A DNA stretch of 52,148 nucleotides from an uncultured Bacteroides sp. (GTDB lineage Bacteria; Bacteroidota; Bacteroidia; Bacteroidales; Bacteroidaceae): contig CALUFR010000039.1 in the NCBI GenBank assembly GCA_944319875.1, positions 1 through 52,148 on the forward strand, in the 5' to 3' direction. Positions 22,825 through 30,917 of this stretch are shown one piece after another. Each line of letters begins with the position of its first letter. The stretch's first letter is position 1. The translations under genes were made by a program, and so were the position numbers. The notes beneath the pieces are model-generated. The model was not told the origin of the DNA. It saw only the letters and a list, made by a program, of their open reading frames with translations, and did not search any database.

Positions 22825-25674
22825 ATGATAAACGACCTTTTATCCCGCCGCCATAACGGCATCGGCCCGAAAGACGAAGAAACGATGCTCCGCAAGATAG
22901 GCGTGAGCAGCCTCGACGAACTGATTGACAAAACCATTCCCGCAAACATCCGCCTGAAAAAGCCACTTGACCTGCCCGAGCCCATGACTGAATACGAGTT
23001 TGCGCAGCACATCGCCCGGCTCGCTTCCAAAAACAAACTCTACACCACCTATATCGGCATGGGATGGTATGGCACCATCACGCCGGCCGTCATCCAGCGC
23101 AACGTATTCGAAAACCCGGTGTGGTACACCTCCTATACGCCCTATCAGACCGAAGTGTCGCAAGGCCGCTTGGAAGCTCTGATGAATTTCCAAACCGCCG
23201 TGTCGGACCTGACCGGCATGCCGCTGGCCAATTGTTCCCTGCTGGACGAAGCCACCGCGGCAGCCGAAGCCGTCACCATGATGTACGCCCTGCGCTCGCG
23301 TCCACAACAGAAAGAGGGAGCGAACGTGGTCTTTGTGGATGAATCCATCTTCCCCCAGACACTGGCCGTCATGACCACACGAGCCATTCCACAGGGCATT
23401 GTCCTGCGCACCGGCAAATACCAGGAAGCCGAACTTACACCGGATGTCTTTGCCTGTGTCCTCCAGTATCCCAATGCCGGCGGTTGCGTGGAAGACTACC
23501 GCGCCTTTGTAGAACAGGCTCATGCCGCCGGATGCAAAGTAGCGGTAGCCGCGGACATTCTGAGCCTTGCCCTGCTCACTCCTCCGGGCGAATGGGGCGC
23601 CGACATTGTGTTCGGCTCCACCCAGAGACTGGGTACTCCGATGTTCTACGGCGGCCCGTCCGCTGCCTATTTCGCCACCCGCGACGAATACAAGCGCAAC
23701 ATGCCGGGACGCATCATCGGATGGTCCAAAGACAAATACGGCAAGCTGTGTTACCGCATGGCGCTACAGACACGTGAACAGCACATCAAGCGCGAAAAGG
23801 CTACCTCGAATATCTGCACCGCCCAGGCGCTGCTTGCCACGATGGCCGGCTTCTACGCCGTCTACCACGGTCAGGAAGGCATACACGCCATCGCTGCACG
23901 CATTCACAGCATCGCTGCCTTCCTGGAGAAGACGCTCACGAAGTTGGGCTATACCCAGTTGAACCCTGCGTACTTCGACACCCTGCGCTTCGCCCTCCCG
24001 GAAAACATCTCCGCCCAACAGATACGCACCATCGCCCTGAGCAAGGAAGTGAACCTCCGCTATTTTGAGAACGGTGACGTGGGCATGAGCATTGACGAGA
24101 CTACCGACATAGCCGCTGTCAACACCCTACTTGCCATCTTTGCCATCGCCGCCGGCGTGGAAGCACCGCAAACCGCGGACATAGCCGACGCCTGTACGCT
24201 GCCCAAAGCGCTCCGCCGCCAGAGTCCATACCTGACGCACGAAGTGTTCTGCCGTTATCACACGGAAACAGAAATGATGCGCTACATCAAACGGCTCGAC
24301 CGCAAGGACATCTCCCTGGCTCATTCCATGATTTCCCTCGGCTCCTGCACCATGAAGCTCAACGCCGCGGCCGAGATGCTCCCGCTGAGCCGTCCCGAAT
24401 TCATGAATCTCCATCCGCTGGTGCCCGAAGACCAGGCCGAAGGCTATCACGAGCTTATCCACAACCTCAGCGAGGAATTGAAGGTCATTACCGGATTTGC
24501 CGGCGTGAGCCTCCAGCCCAACTCCGGCGCCGCCGGCGAATACACAGGTCTGCGCGTCATCCGCGCCTATCTGGAAAGCATCGGACAGGGACACCGCAAC
24601 AAGATACTCATCCCTGCATCGGCCCACGGGACGAACCCCGCCAGCGCCATACAGGCCGGCTTCACCACCGTGACCTGCGCCTGCGACGACCACGGCAACG
24701 TTGACATGGCCGACCTGCGCCTCAAGGCGGAAGAAAACAAAGAGTCTTTGGCCGCCCTGATGATTACTTATCCGTCGACCCACGGCATCTTCGAGACCGA
24801 AATCGTAGAAATATGCAAGATTATCCATGCCTGCGGCGCACAAGTCTACATGGACGGTGCCAACATGAACGCACAGGTAGGCCTGACCAATCCCGGCTTC
24901 ATCGGTGCCGACGTGTGCCACCTGAACCTGCACAAGACCTTTGCCTCGCCTCATGGCGGAGGCGGTCCCGGCGTAGGCCCCATCTGTGTGGCTCCCCATC
25001 TGGTACCCTTCCTGCCCGGCCATGTGCTCTTCGGCAATGCCACCAATGAAGTGTCTGCCGCACCTTATGGCAGTGCGGGCATCCTGCCCATCACCTATGC
25101 GTACATCCGCATGATGGGTGCCGAAGGCCTGACCCGCGCAACCCGCACCGCCATCCTCAACGCCAACTACCTGGCCGCCTGCCTGCAAGACACGTATGGC
25201 ATTGTTTACCGCGGCGCACAAGGTTTCGTGGGGCACGAGATGATCTTGGAATGCCGCAAGATACACGAAGAGACAGGCATCAGCGAAAATGACATAGCCA
25301 AACGACTGATGGACTATGGTTATCACGCTCCTACCCTCTCCTTCCCGGTGCACGGCACCCTGATGATTGAACCTACCGAAAGCGAAAGTTTGGCCGAACT
25401 GGACAATTTCGTGGACGTGATGCTGCACATCTGGGAAGAGATACAGGAAGTGAAGGACGGACGTGCGGACAAGACCGACAACGTCCTCCTCAACGCTCCT
25501 CATCCGGAGTATGAAGTCGTATCCGACCAATGGGAACACAGCTATACCAGGCAGAAAGCCGCCTACCCCACCGAGGCCGTCCGTGAGAACAAATTCTGGA
25601 TAAACGTGGCCCGCGTGGACAACACTTTGGGCGACCGCAAGCTGCTGCCAACCCGTTACGGCACGTTCGACTAA
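22825..25674 (+). CDS. gcvP: glycine dehydrogenase (decarboxylating), P-protein
   Basis: A 949-residue, full-length P-protein of the glycine cleavage system. It removes CO2 from glycine and passes the aminomethyl group to the lipoyl arm of GcvH; GcvT and Lpd complete the cycle. Both halves of the homodimeric form are present. The PLP lysine is K704 in NLHKTFASPHGGGGPG. The N-terminal half keeps ARRHNGIGPKDEE-like sequence and IGMGWYGTITPAVIQRN. gcvH and gcvT are not adjacent, so the system is split in this genome. No glycine riboswitch is seen in the 35-base upstream gap. Confidence 0.97.
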   Translation: MINDLLSRRHNGIGPKDEETMLRKIGVSSLDELIDKTIPANIRLKKPLDLPEPMTEYEFAQHIARLASKNKLYTTYIGMGWYGTITPAVIQRNVFENPVWYTSYTPYQTEVSQGRLEALMNFQTAVSDLTGMPLANCSLLDEATAAAEAVTMMYALRSRPQQKEGANVVFVDESIFPQTLAVMTTRAIPQGIVLRTGKYQEAELTPDVFACVLQYPNAGGCVEDYRAFVEQAHAAGCKVAVAADILSLALLTPPGEWGADIVFGSTQRLGTPMFYGGPSAAYFATRDEYKRNMPGRIIGWSKDKYGKLCYRMALQTREQHIKREKATSNICTAQALLATMAGFYAVYHGQEGIHAIAARIHSIAAFLEKTLTKLGYTQLNPAYFDTLRFALPENISAQQIRTIALSKEVNLRYFENGDVGMSIDETTDIAAVNTLLAIFAIAAGVEAPQTADIADACTLPKALRRQSPYLTHEVFCRYHTETEMMRYIKRLDRKDISLAHSMISLGSCTMKLNAAAEMLPLSRPEFMNLHPLVPEDQAEGYHELIHNLSEELKVITGFAGVSLQPNSGAAGEYTGLRVIRAYLESIGQGHRNKILIPASAHGTNPASAIQAGFTTVTCACDDHGNVDMADLRLKAEENKESLAALMITYPSTHGIFETEIVEICKIIHACGAQVYMDGANMNAQVGLTNPGFIGADVCHLNLHKTFASPHGGGGPGVGPICVAPHLVPFLPGHVLFGNATNEVSAAPYGSAGILPITYAYIRMMGAEGLTRATRTAILNANYLAACLQDTYGIVYRGAQGFVGHEMILECRKIHEETGISENDIAKRLMDYGYHAPTLSFPVHGTLMIEPTESESLAELDNFVDVMLHIWEEIQEVKDGRADKTDNVLLNAPHPEYEVVSDQWEHSYTRQKAAYPTEAVRENKFWINVARVDNTLGDRKLLPTRYGTFD

Positions 25675-25700
25675 ACGAGAGCTATATACCTAAAGAATAA

Positions 25701-25852
25701 GAGGGTGTATCAAAATATAAAGCGCCTATCATTTTGCTCTGTCATTCTGAACGAAGTGAAGAATCTCCCGCACACTTTTAGCAACCGGGAGATGCTTCAC
25801 ATGCGTTCAGCATGACAGAAAGATAAGCGCTTTGATTTTTTGATACACCCTC
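25701..25852. repeat. 152-bp nested palindromic element
   Basis: One long imperfect hairpin between gcvP and the HpaII-like gene. The outer arms are GAGGGTGTATCAAAA (25701-25715) and its complement (about 25838-25852), the same arms as the terminator at 13717-13754. The next are AAAGCGC/GCGCTTT, then CTGTCAT...CTGAAC and GTTCAG...ATGACAG, then ATCTCCCG/CGGGAGAT. The central TCATTCTGAACGAAGTGAAG text is familiar as a dispersed intergenic repeat in many bacterial genomes. It looks like a palindromic repeat inserted into the loop of a terminator. It would stop transcription from both sides. Confidence 0.8.
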
Positions 25853-25879
25853 TTTACTATAAGCCGGCGGCATGAGGCA

Positions 25880-27004
25880 CTATCGTTTGACCAACCCTAT
25901 CTTGACATTCAATTTGAAATACCAGGTCCCGTTCTCCCGCTCCAGGAAGCCATACTTGTCCTTCTCCGGCGCTCCCTTTTCAAAACGGGTGTTCTGATAA
26001 AGGAATTCGGCAAAGTCCTGCCGGCAGGACTGATGATAACAGAGCACCTCTCCCTCACCATCGACCAGCAACATGCCTTCGACGGCCGAATCGGTTCCCC
26101 TGAAAATCTTGGCGGGACGCATTCCCAACGCCAAAGCCAGCAGGAACTGTTTCATCTTGTATTCGTAGAAGCCATGCTTTTGAATCAGCTCGTCCTTTAT
26201 CTTCAACGGATTAATTTCCTTGATGCGCTCCGTCAGCTCGGATACACGGGTGATGCCTTCGAGATGCATCAGGCGCACCATCTCGGCCAGCATACGCGGA
26301 AAGTGCAGGTCGATCATCAGCAGATTGCAACGGAACACGCGGTCGGCCACATCGCTGTACTTCAGTACACCGCCCAGCCGCTCGATCATCCGCATACGTT
26401 CGGCCACCTCGCCGGGTGACTCGGGCAGGGCGTTGACCTTGTTCACCGTAGGCACGGCAAACTTCACGCCGGTCTGCTCCAGCTTCAGATTGGCGGTGCG
26501 CCCACCGTCGAGCAACGGGTTCATGGGGCTCAGGCGGCAACGCACGCAAAAGCCCGTCAAGGGAGCGTCCACATGCCAGAAGGCCAGCTTGAAGTCGGTG
26601 CGGTCGTCGGTCTTGGCCTCCAGGTCGTAGATGCGTACGGCGTCCAGAAAGCCCTCCAGACCGTCGGGCACTTCCACTACTTCGCCCGGCGAATGCTTCA
26701 GAAGGTCGAGCACACAATCGGCCGCCTCGCTGAAATCGGCCCGCGGGAAGCAAGTCTCCCCGCCTTCCGACTTCGGGACAAACCGCCCGTTGCGGTCCAC
26801 CTCGCCCGACACCATGCGGACCTCGGTCTCTTCAATGTAATAACGGCGGGTGCCGTCGTGCTCCTCACGCTGGAGCATCACCACAGGCCGACAGCCGTTT
26901 TCCTCCTTTTGCACCCGGGACGTACCCATATATACTTTCCCCTCCGCCAGCAAGCGGAAGAAGGCATAAATCTCGCCCAATTCTCTTTTTGTCGCTTTGA
27001 ACAT
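25880..27004 (-). CDS. HpaII-like restriction endonuclease homologue
   Basis: A 374-residue protein that, from memory of the family, resembles HpaII-type endonucleases, which cut CCGG. The N-terminus KRELGEIYAFFRLLAEGKVYMG, the middle DFKLAFWHVDAPLTGFCVRC followed by PLLDGGRTANLKLE, and the C-terminus (KMKQFLLALALGMRPAK, GEVLCYHQSCRQDFAEFLYQ, FKLNVKIGLVK) fit family blocks in order. The presumed catalytic segment in active members carries Lys where this one has R155 (CVRC), with D137 before it. No methyltransferase gene is nearby. It follows yigZ by 38 bases with similar base composition, so it appears long resident. It may lack nuclease activity. Confidence 0.6.
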   Translation of the reverse strand: MFKATKRELGEIYAFFRLLAEGKVYMGTSRVQKEENGCRPVVMLQREEHDGTRRYYIEETEVRMVSGEVDRNGRFVPKSEGGETCFPRADFSEAADCVLDLLKHSPGEVVEVPDGLEGFLDAVRIYDLEAKTDDRTDFKLAFWHVDAPLTGFCVRCRLSPMNPLLDGGRTANLKLEQTGVKFAVPTVNKVNALPESPGEVAERMRMIERLGGVLKYSDVADRVFRCNLLMIDLHFPRMLAEMVRLMHLEGITRVSELTERIKEINPLKIKDELIQKHGFYEYKMKQFLLALALGMRPAKIFRGTDSAVEGMLLVDGEGEVLCYHQSCRQDFAEFLYQNTRFEKGAPEKDKYGFLERENGTWYFKLNVKIGLVKR

Positions 27005-27042
27005 GCGCCTATTATTCTAATAATGTGTAAAAATCAACGATG

Positions 27043-27651
27043 CTAAATCTCCTGTTCCTCCATTCTCAACGTCTCCACCTTCTCCAGCCGCGCCCGCAAA
27101 CGAGGCATCAGGGAGCTGCGTATGCGGAGTGTCATGCGGCAATCCGTGTCATAGCCTTGCTCCACTATCTCAGGACCTTCTTCCTTGACCACCCGCATCA
27201 CGTCGTTCATGAAAGGGTATTCGAACCAAAAGCTCACACACTCGTCCACGGTTTTCTCCACCACCTCGGCGGCGGCAATGGCCTCGGCGGCGGCGGCCTT
27301 GTAGGCCACGATCAGTCCGCTCGTCCCCAGCTTGATGCCACCAAAGTAGCGCACCACGATGACGAGGATGTCCGTCAGTTCGTTGGAGTTTATCTGTCCC
27401 AAAATGGGTTTTCCGGCCGTGCCCGAAGGCTCGCCGTTGTCGTTCGCACGGAAATCCTTGCGCTGAGGGCCAAGCATGTAGGCATAGCAGACGTGACGGG
27501 CGTCATAATATTTCTTCTGATATTCCTCGAGCCGCGTTTTCACCTCGTCCACCGTGCGCACAGGCAGGGCGATGGCAATGAATTTGCTCCGCTTCTCTGT
27601 GTAGATACCCTCGGACGGGGCGGCTATGGTTCTGTATACATCTTCGTTCAT
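27043..27651 (-). CDS. yigZ: YigZ/IMPACT family protein (UPF0029)
   Basis: A 202-residue member of the IMPACT/YigZ family. Conserved blocks are KRSKFIAIALPV at the start, DARHVCYAYMLG, NDNGEPSGTAGKPILGQI, and VVRYFGGIKLGTSGLIVAY. The C-terminal part is a short ferredoxin-like DUF1949-type domain. The eukaryotic relative modulates GCN2; bacterial function is unclear. ATG 27651 is preferred over the ATG at 27702 because the -7 box TATCTTTG lies between them, ending five bases before the chosen ATG; the message is thus probably leaderless. Confidence 0.93.
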   Translation of the reverse strand: MNEDVYRTIAAPSEGIYTEKRSKFIAIALPVRTVDEVKTRLEEYQKKYYDARHVCYAYMLGPQRKDFRANDNGEPSGTAGKPILGQINSNELTDILVIVVRYFGGIKLGTSGLIVAYKAAAAEAIAAAEVVEKTVDECVSFWFEYPFMNDVMRVVKEEGPEIVEQGYDTDCRMTLRIRSSLMPRLRARLEKVETLRMEEQEI

Positions 27652-27656
27652 AGCGG

Positions 27657-27664
27657 CAAAGATA
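27657..27664 (-). promoter_or_regulatory. yigZ -7 promoter box
   Basis: TATCTTTG on the minus strand. Only five bases separate it from the ATG, so transcription should begin at or next to the start codon. This box rules out the longer upstream frame. Confidence 0.6.
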
Positions 27665-27715
27665 GTGCATTTTTTCCGCTCGTGCCTCGCCTGCCCCTGC
27701 AAAAATCCTATTTTG

Positions 27716-27825
27716 CACTGTACTGACGCTTCAACGTCTTTAAAGTGGCACTTTAACGCCTTTAAAGCACTACTTTAAAACGGTTAAGGCAACACTTTAA
27801 AGGCTTTGAAGCAACCGGTTAAAAG
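27716..27825. repeat. 22-bp tandem repeat array upstream of the patatin gene
   Basis: Four 22-bp units start at 27738, 27760, 27782 and 27804, with a half unit before them (27729). Each has two CTTTAAAG-like words 13 bp apart, so TTTAA or TTAA elements fall at 27738, 27751, 27760, 27773, 27782, 27795, 27804 and 27817, alternating 13 and 9 bp. The array ends ten bases before the patatin -7 box. No ORF, hairpin terminator or CRISPR-like spacer structure is present. Confidence 0.75.
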
Positions 27826-27834
27826 GATTATTGC

Positions 27835-27842
27835 TAACTTTG
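27835..27842 (+). promoter_or_regulatory. patatin gene -7 promoter box
   Basis: TAACTTTG matches TAnnTTTG and is 20 bases before the ATG at 27863. No consensus -33 box occurs at normal distance; the 22-bp array occupies that region, which may mean regulated transcription. Confidence 0.55.
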
Positions 27843-27862
27843 CCCTACAATCATCAGACTCT

Positions 27863-28633
27863 ATGGACAAACCTCGAATTTCCCTCGTACTCTCCATGGG
27901 CGGCGCCCGAGGCATCGCCCACATCGGCGTGATAGAAACCTTATTGGAACATGGTTACGAAATCGCCTCCATCACCGGCAGCTCCATGGGAGCCATGGTG
28001 GGTGCCATGTATGCCACCGGCCGGCTGGACGAATGCAAAGAATGGCTGTGCAGCTGGGACAAGCGCAAGATGTTCCAACTGGCCGACCTCACCCTGAGCC
28101 GCGACGGCCTGGTAAAGGGCGACCGCTTCATCCGCGAGCTGAAACAGATTGTCCCTGACGTGCCTATCGAGGACCTGCCCCTGCCCTACGCTGCCCTGGC
28201 CACGGATATCCTGAGCGAGCAGGAAGTGAAGTTCACCTCAGGCAACCTGTTCGACGCCATCCGCGCCTCCATCTCCATCCCGATGGTGTTCCGCCCCGTC
28301 CGCAAGGAAGGACGGATACTGGTAGACGGCGGCCTGCTCAATCCCCTGCCCCTGCGACACGCCATCCGCACACCGGGCGACCTGCTCGTGGCCGTCGACG
28401 TCAATGCGCCCATCGACAACGGGAAACGCCGCCGCATGACTCCCTACAGGCTCCTGACCGAGTCATCGCGCCTGATGATGCAGCAAATCACTCGCTACGA
28501 CATCGAACGCTTCAAGCCGGACATCCTCATCCGGATGTCTGCCCACGACTACGAAATGATGGAGTTCCACCACGCCCGGCGCATCATCCAAAGCGGAGTC
28601 GAAGCCGCCCGACGCGCATTGGAGCGACTATAA
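27863..28633 (+). CDS. patatin-like phospholipase family protein
   Basis: A 256-residue patatin-fold hydrolase. The oxyanion-hole block is SMGGARGIAHIGV (11-23), the nucleophile Ser41 is in the elbow GSSMG (39-43), and the catalytic Asp155 is in RILVDGGLLNPLP. This is the short RssA/YlbK-like cytoplasmic group, which has no signal peptide and a lipid acyl-ester substrate that is not known. The start MDKPRISLVLSMGG is set by the promoter; upstream codons to 27806 lie in the repeat array. It is convergent with DUF1015 at a strong hairpin. Confidence 0.9.
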   Translation: MDKPRISLVLSMGGARGIAHIGVIETLLEHGYEIASITGSSMGAMVGAMYATGRLDECKEWLCSWDKRKMFQLADLTLSRDGLVKGDRFIRELKQIVPDVPIEDLPLPYAALATDILSEQEVKFTSGNLFDAIRASISIPMVFRPVRKEGRILVDGGLLNPLPLRHAIRTPGDLLVAVDVNAPIDNGKRRRMTPYRLLTESSRLMMQQITRYDIERFKPDILIRMSAHDYEMMEFHHARRIIQSGVEAARRALERL

Positions 28634-28645
28634 GAACAAAACAAG

Positions 28646-28711
28646 CAGGCGCGGATTACGCGGATGTCACGGATAATTTCTATCCGTACTTTTCCGCATA
28701 ATCCGCGCCTG
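28646..28711. terminator. long hairpin terminator between convergent genes
   Basis: The outer stem of 19 bp with one mismatch pairs 28646-28664 (CAGGCGCGGATTA) with 28693-28711. The inner stem is ACGGATA/TATCCGT, with loop ATTTC. T-rich stretches are short, so it may act as a strong folded barrier more than a classic terminator. It resembles dispersed palindromic repeats of Bacteroides. Confidence 0.7.
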
Positions 28712-28733
28712 AGAATAATAGCACGCCGGTCTC

Positions 28734-29981
28734 CTATTCCAACTTGTGAATGACGAGTCCCGAACGCAATTTCGGCTCGAACCACGTCGTCTTGGGCGGC
28801 ATGATGTTACCCGTGTCCGCAATGTCCATCAACTGCTTCATGCTGACGGGATAGAGCGCCAAGGCCACTTTCATCTCGCCGCTATCCACCCGGCGCTTCA
28901 GCTCGCCTAAGCCGCGGATGCCGCCTACGAAGTCGATGCGCTTGTCCGAACGCAGGTCTTTGATGCCTAATATCTCATCCAAAATCAGACGGGAAGAAAT
29001 GGTCACGTCCAGCACACCGATGGGATCCGTATCGTCATACGTCCCCGGCTTGGCCGTCAGGCTATACCAACGTCCGTCCAGATGGAGGGAGAAGTTGTGC
29101 AGGCTGGCGGGCTTGTATATCTCCGTGCCTTTGTCTTCCACATCGAAATGACGGGCCACGGCTTCCAAGAACTGGGCGGGAGTCAATCCGTTGAGGTCCT
29201 TCACTACCCGGTTGTAGTCGATGATGGTCAGTTGGTTGGCGGGGAAGCATACGGCCATGAAGTAATTATACTCCTCGTCGCCCCGATGGTTGGGGTTCTG
29301 CTTCGCTTTCTCAGCACCTACCAAGGCGGCCGCGGCACTCCGGTGATGTCCGTCGGCAATGTAGAGGGCGGGCATCTTGGAGAATTCACGGGTTACCAGA
29401 TCGATGTCTTCCGCCTGGTCGATAATCCAAAATGTATGTCCGAATCCGTCACCGGGCGCGATGAAATCATACACGGGCGTCTGAGCGGTATAGCGGGCTA
29501 TCAGGGCATCGAGCGTCTTGTTGTCCGGATAGGCGAAGAACACCGGCTCGATGTTGGCGTTGCATACGCGCACATGCTTCATGCGGTCCTCCTCCTTGTC
29601 GCGGCGGGTCAGCTCGTGCTTCTTGATAACACCGTTCATATAGTCGGGCACGTAGGCACCTACCACCAGTCCGTATTGCGTCTTGCCATTCATTGTCTGG
29701 GCATAGATGTAATAACGCTCCTCCTTGTCCTGCACCAACCAGCCTTTGTCCTGGAACTTCTGAAAGTTCTCGGCGGCTTTCTGGTAGACACGCGGGTCGT
29801 GCTCATCAGTCCCCACGGGAAAGTCTATTTCCGGCTTGATGATGTGGTAGAGCGACATTTCGTTACCCTCCGCCTCGGCACGCGCCTCTTCGGAGTTCAA
29901 CACGTCATACGGGCGGGAAACGACTTTCTCCACCAAATCTTGTGGCGGACGCAAGCCTTTGAAAGGTTTAATTGTTGCCAT
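28734..29981 (-). CDS. DUF1015 family protein
   Basis: A 415-residue DUF1015 protein. The start MATIKPFKGLRPP and the blocks VVSRPYDVLN, YYIYAQTMNGKTQYGLVVGAY, LYIADGHHRSAAA and FMAVCFPANQLTIIDYNRVV are characteristic. The DGHHR motif resembles an active site related to ParB/SbnI-type serine kinases, so a phosphotransfer reaction on serine is plausible, but this is inference. It follows serA by eight bases, in the order serC-serA-DUF1015 that recurs in Bacteroidetes and ties it to serine metabolism. ATG 29981 is chosen over upstream Met codons. Confidence 0.9.
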   Translation of the reverse strand: MATIKPFKGLRPPQDLVEKVVSRPYDVLNSEEARAEAEGNEMSLYHIIKPEIDFPVGTDEHDPRVYQKAAENFQKFQDKGWLVQDKEERYYIYAQTMNGKTQYGLVVGAYVPDYMNGVIKKHELTRRDKEEDRMKHVRVCNANIEPVFFAYPDNKTLDALIARYTAQTPVYDFIAPGDGFGHTFWIIDQAEDIDLVTREFSKMPALYIADGHHRSAAAALVGAEKAKQNPNHRGDEEYNYFMAVCFPANQLTIIDYNRVVKDLNGLTPAQFLEAVARHFDVEDKGTEIYKPASLHNFSLHLDGRWYSLTAKPGTYDDTDPIGVLDVTISSRLILDEILGIKDLRSDKRIDFVGGIRGLGELKRRVDSGEMKVALALYPVSMKQLMDIADTGNIMPPKTTWFEPKLRSGLVIHKLE

Positions 29982-29989
29982 TTTATCGA

Positions 29990-30913
29990 TCATTTTTTGT
30001 TCACACGGAATTTCTCGCAACCATCTTTCAGGAAGCCTACAATCTGTTTGGCGGCGGCAATGCCGGCATTGATGTTGGCCTCAGCGGTTTGCGCGCCCAT
30101 CTTCTTCGGCGTGGAGAAATAACGGCCGGGGAACTTGGAGGCGAATGTCTCGTTGGCGGCTGGCATAATGTCTGTCATATACTTCAAGTCTGTGCGCTCG
30201 TCCATCAACTCAATCAGCTCCGTCTCGTTGATAACCTCCTTGCGAGCGGTGTTCACCAACAAACCACCCTTCGGCATACGGGATACCAAGGCACGCCCGA
30301 TAGAATTCTTCGTCTCGGCGGTGGCGGGGATATGGAGCGAAACGACATCGCACGTAGCATAAAGTTCTTCCGCACTATCCACGGCCTTCACGCCATCGGC
30401 TTCAATGACTTCCTTGGGGCAGAAGGCATCGTAAGCATAGATATCCATGCCAAAGCCCTTGGCGATGCGCGCCACGTTGCGTCCTACGTTACCAAAAGCG
30501 TGGATACCCAGTTTCTTGCCTTTCAGTTCTGTGCCCGAAGTGCCGTTGTACATGTTGCGCACGGCCATCACCATCAGCCCGAAAGCCAGTTCGGCCACGG
30601 CGTTGGAGTTTTGTCCCGGCGTATTCATCACGCATACCCCATGAGCCGTGGCGGCTTCCAGGTCTACGTTGTCATAACCAGCTCCGGCACGTACCACAAT
30701 CTTCAACTGCTTGGCGGCGTCCAGCACCTCGGCGTCTATCACGTCACTACGGATGATGATAGCGTCGGCATCTGCCACGGCCTCCAGCAATTTGGCTTTC
30801 TCACCATATTTCTCTAACAAGGCAAGTTCGTAACCTGCCGCTTCTATCTCTTTACGGATGCCGTCCACGGCCACTTTGGCGAACGGCTTATCGGTTGCTA
30901 CTAATACTTTCAT
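29990..30913 (-). CDS. serA: D-3-phosphoglycerate dehydrogenase, short type without ACT domain
   Basis: A 307-residue D-2-hydroxyacid dehydrogenase. It oxidises 3-phosphoglycerate to phosphohydroxypyruvate, the first step of serine synthesis. The NAD fold motif is HAFGNVGRNVARIAKGFGM (138-156). The catalytic Arg is R224 (VNTARKEV). The usual His in TPHxGAST is replaced by K270 (STPKKMGAQTAEAN), and the usual DVFxxEP segment reads DIMPAANE. The C-terminal regulatory domains of long PGDH are missing, so feedback by serine via an ACT domain is not possible. The short Lys-type enzyme is known from Entamoeba and Bacteroidetes. It is four bases after serC. Confidence 0.92.
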   Translation of the reverse strand: MKVLVATDKPFAKVAVDGIRKEIEAAGYELALLEKYGEKAKLLEAVADADAIIIRSDVIDAEVLDAAKQLKIVVRAGAGYDNVDLEAATAHGVCVMNTPGQNSNAVAELAFGLMVMAVRNMYNGTSGTELKGKKLGIHAFGNVGRNVARIAKGFGMDIYAYDAFCPKEVIEADGVKAVDSAEELYATCDVVSLHIPATAETKNSIGRALVSRMPKGGLLVNTARKEVINETELIELMDERTDLKYMTDIMPAANETFASKFPGRYFSTPKKMGAQTAEANINAGIAAAKQIVGFLKDGCEKFRVNKK

Positions 30914-30917
30914 GACA

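Noticed and set aside
24127-25539. 470-codon open frame on the strand opposite gcvP
   Set aside because: It mirrors the third-codon-position GC bias of gcvP and has no recognisable domain; gcvP is intact and conserved across the same span.
29982-30020. Upstream start for the DUF1015 gene
   Set aside because: Codons before MATIKPFKGLRPP overlap the end of serA and are not part of the family N-terminus.
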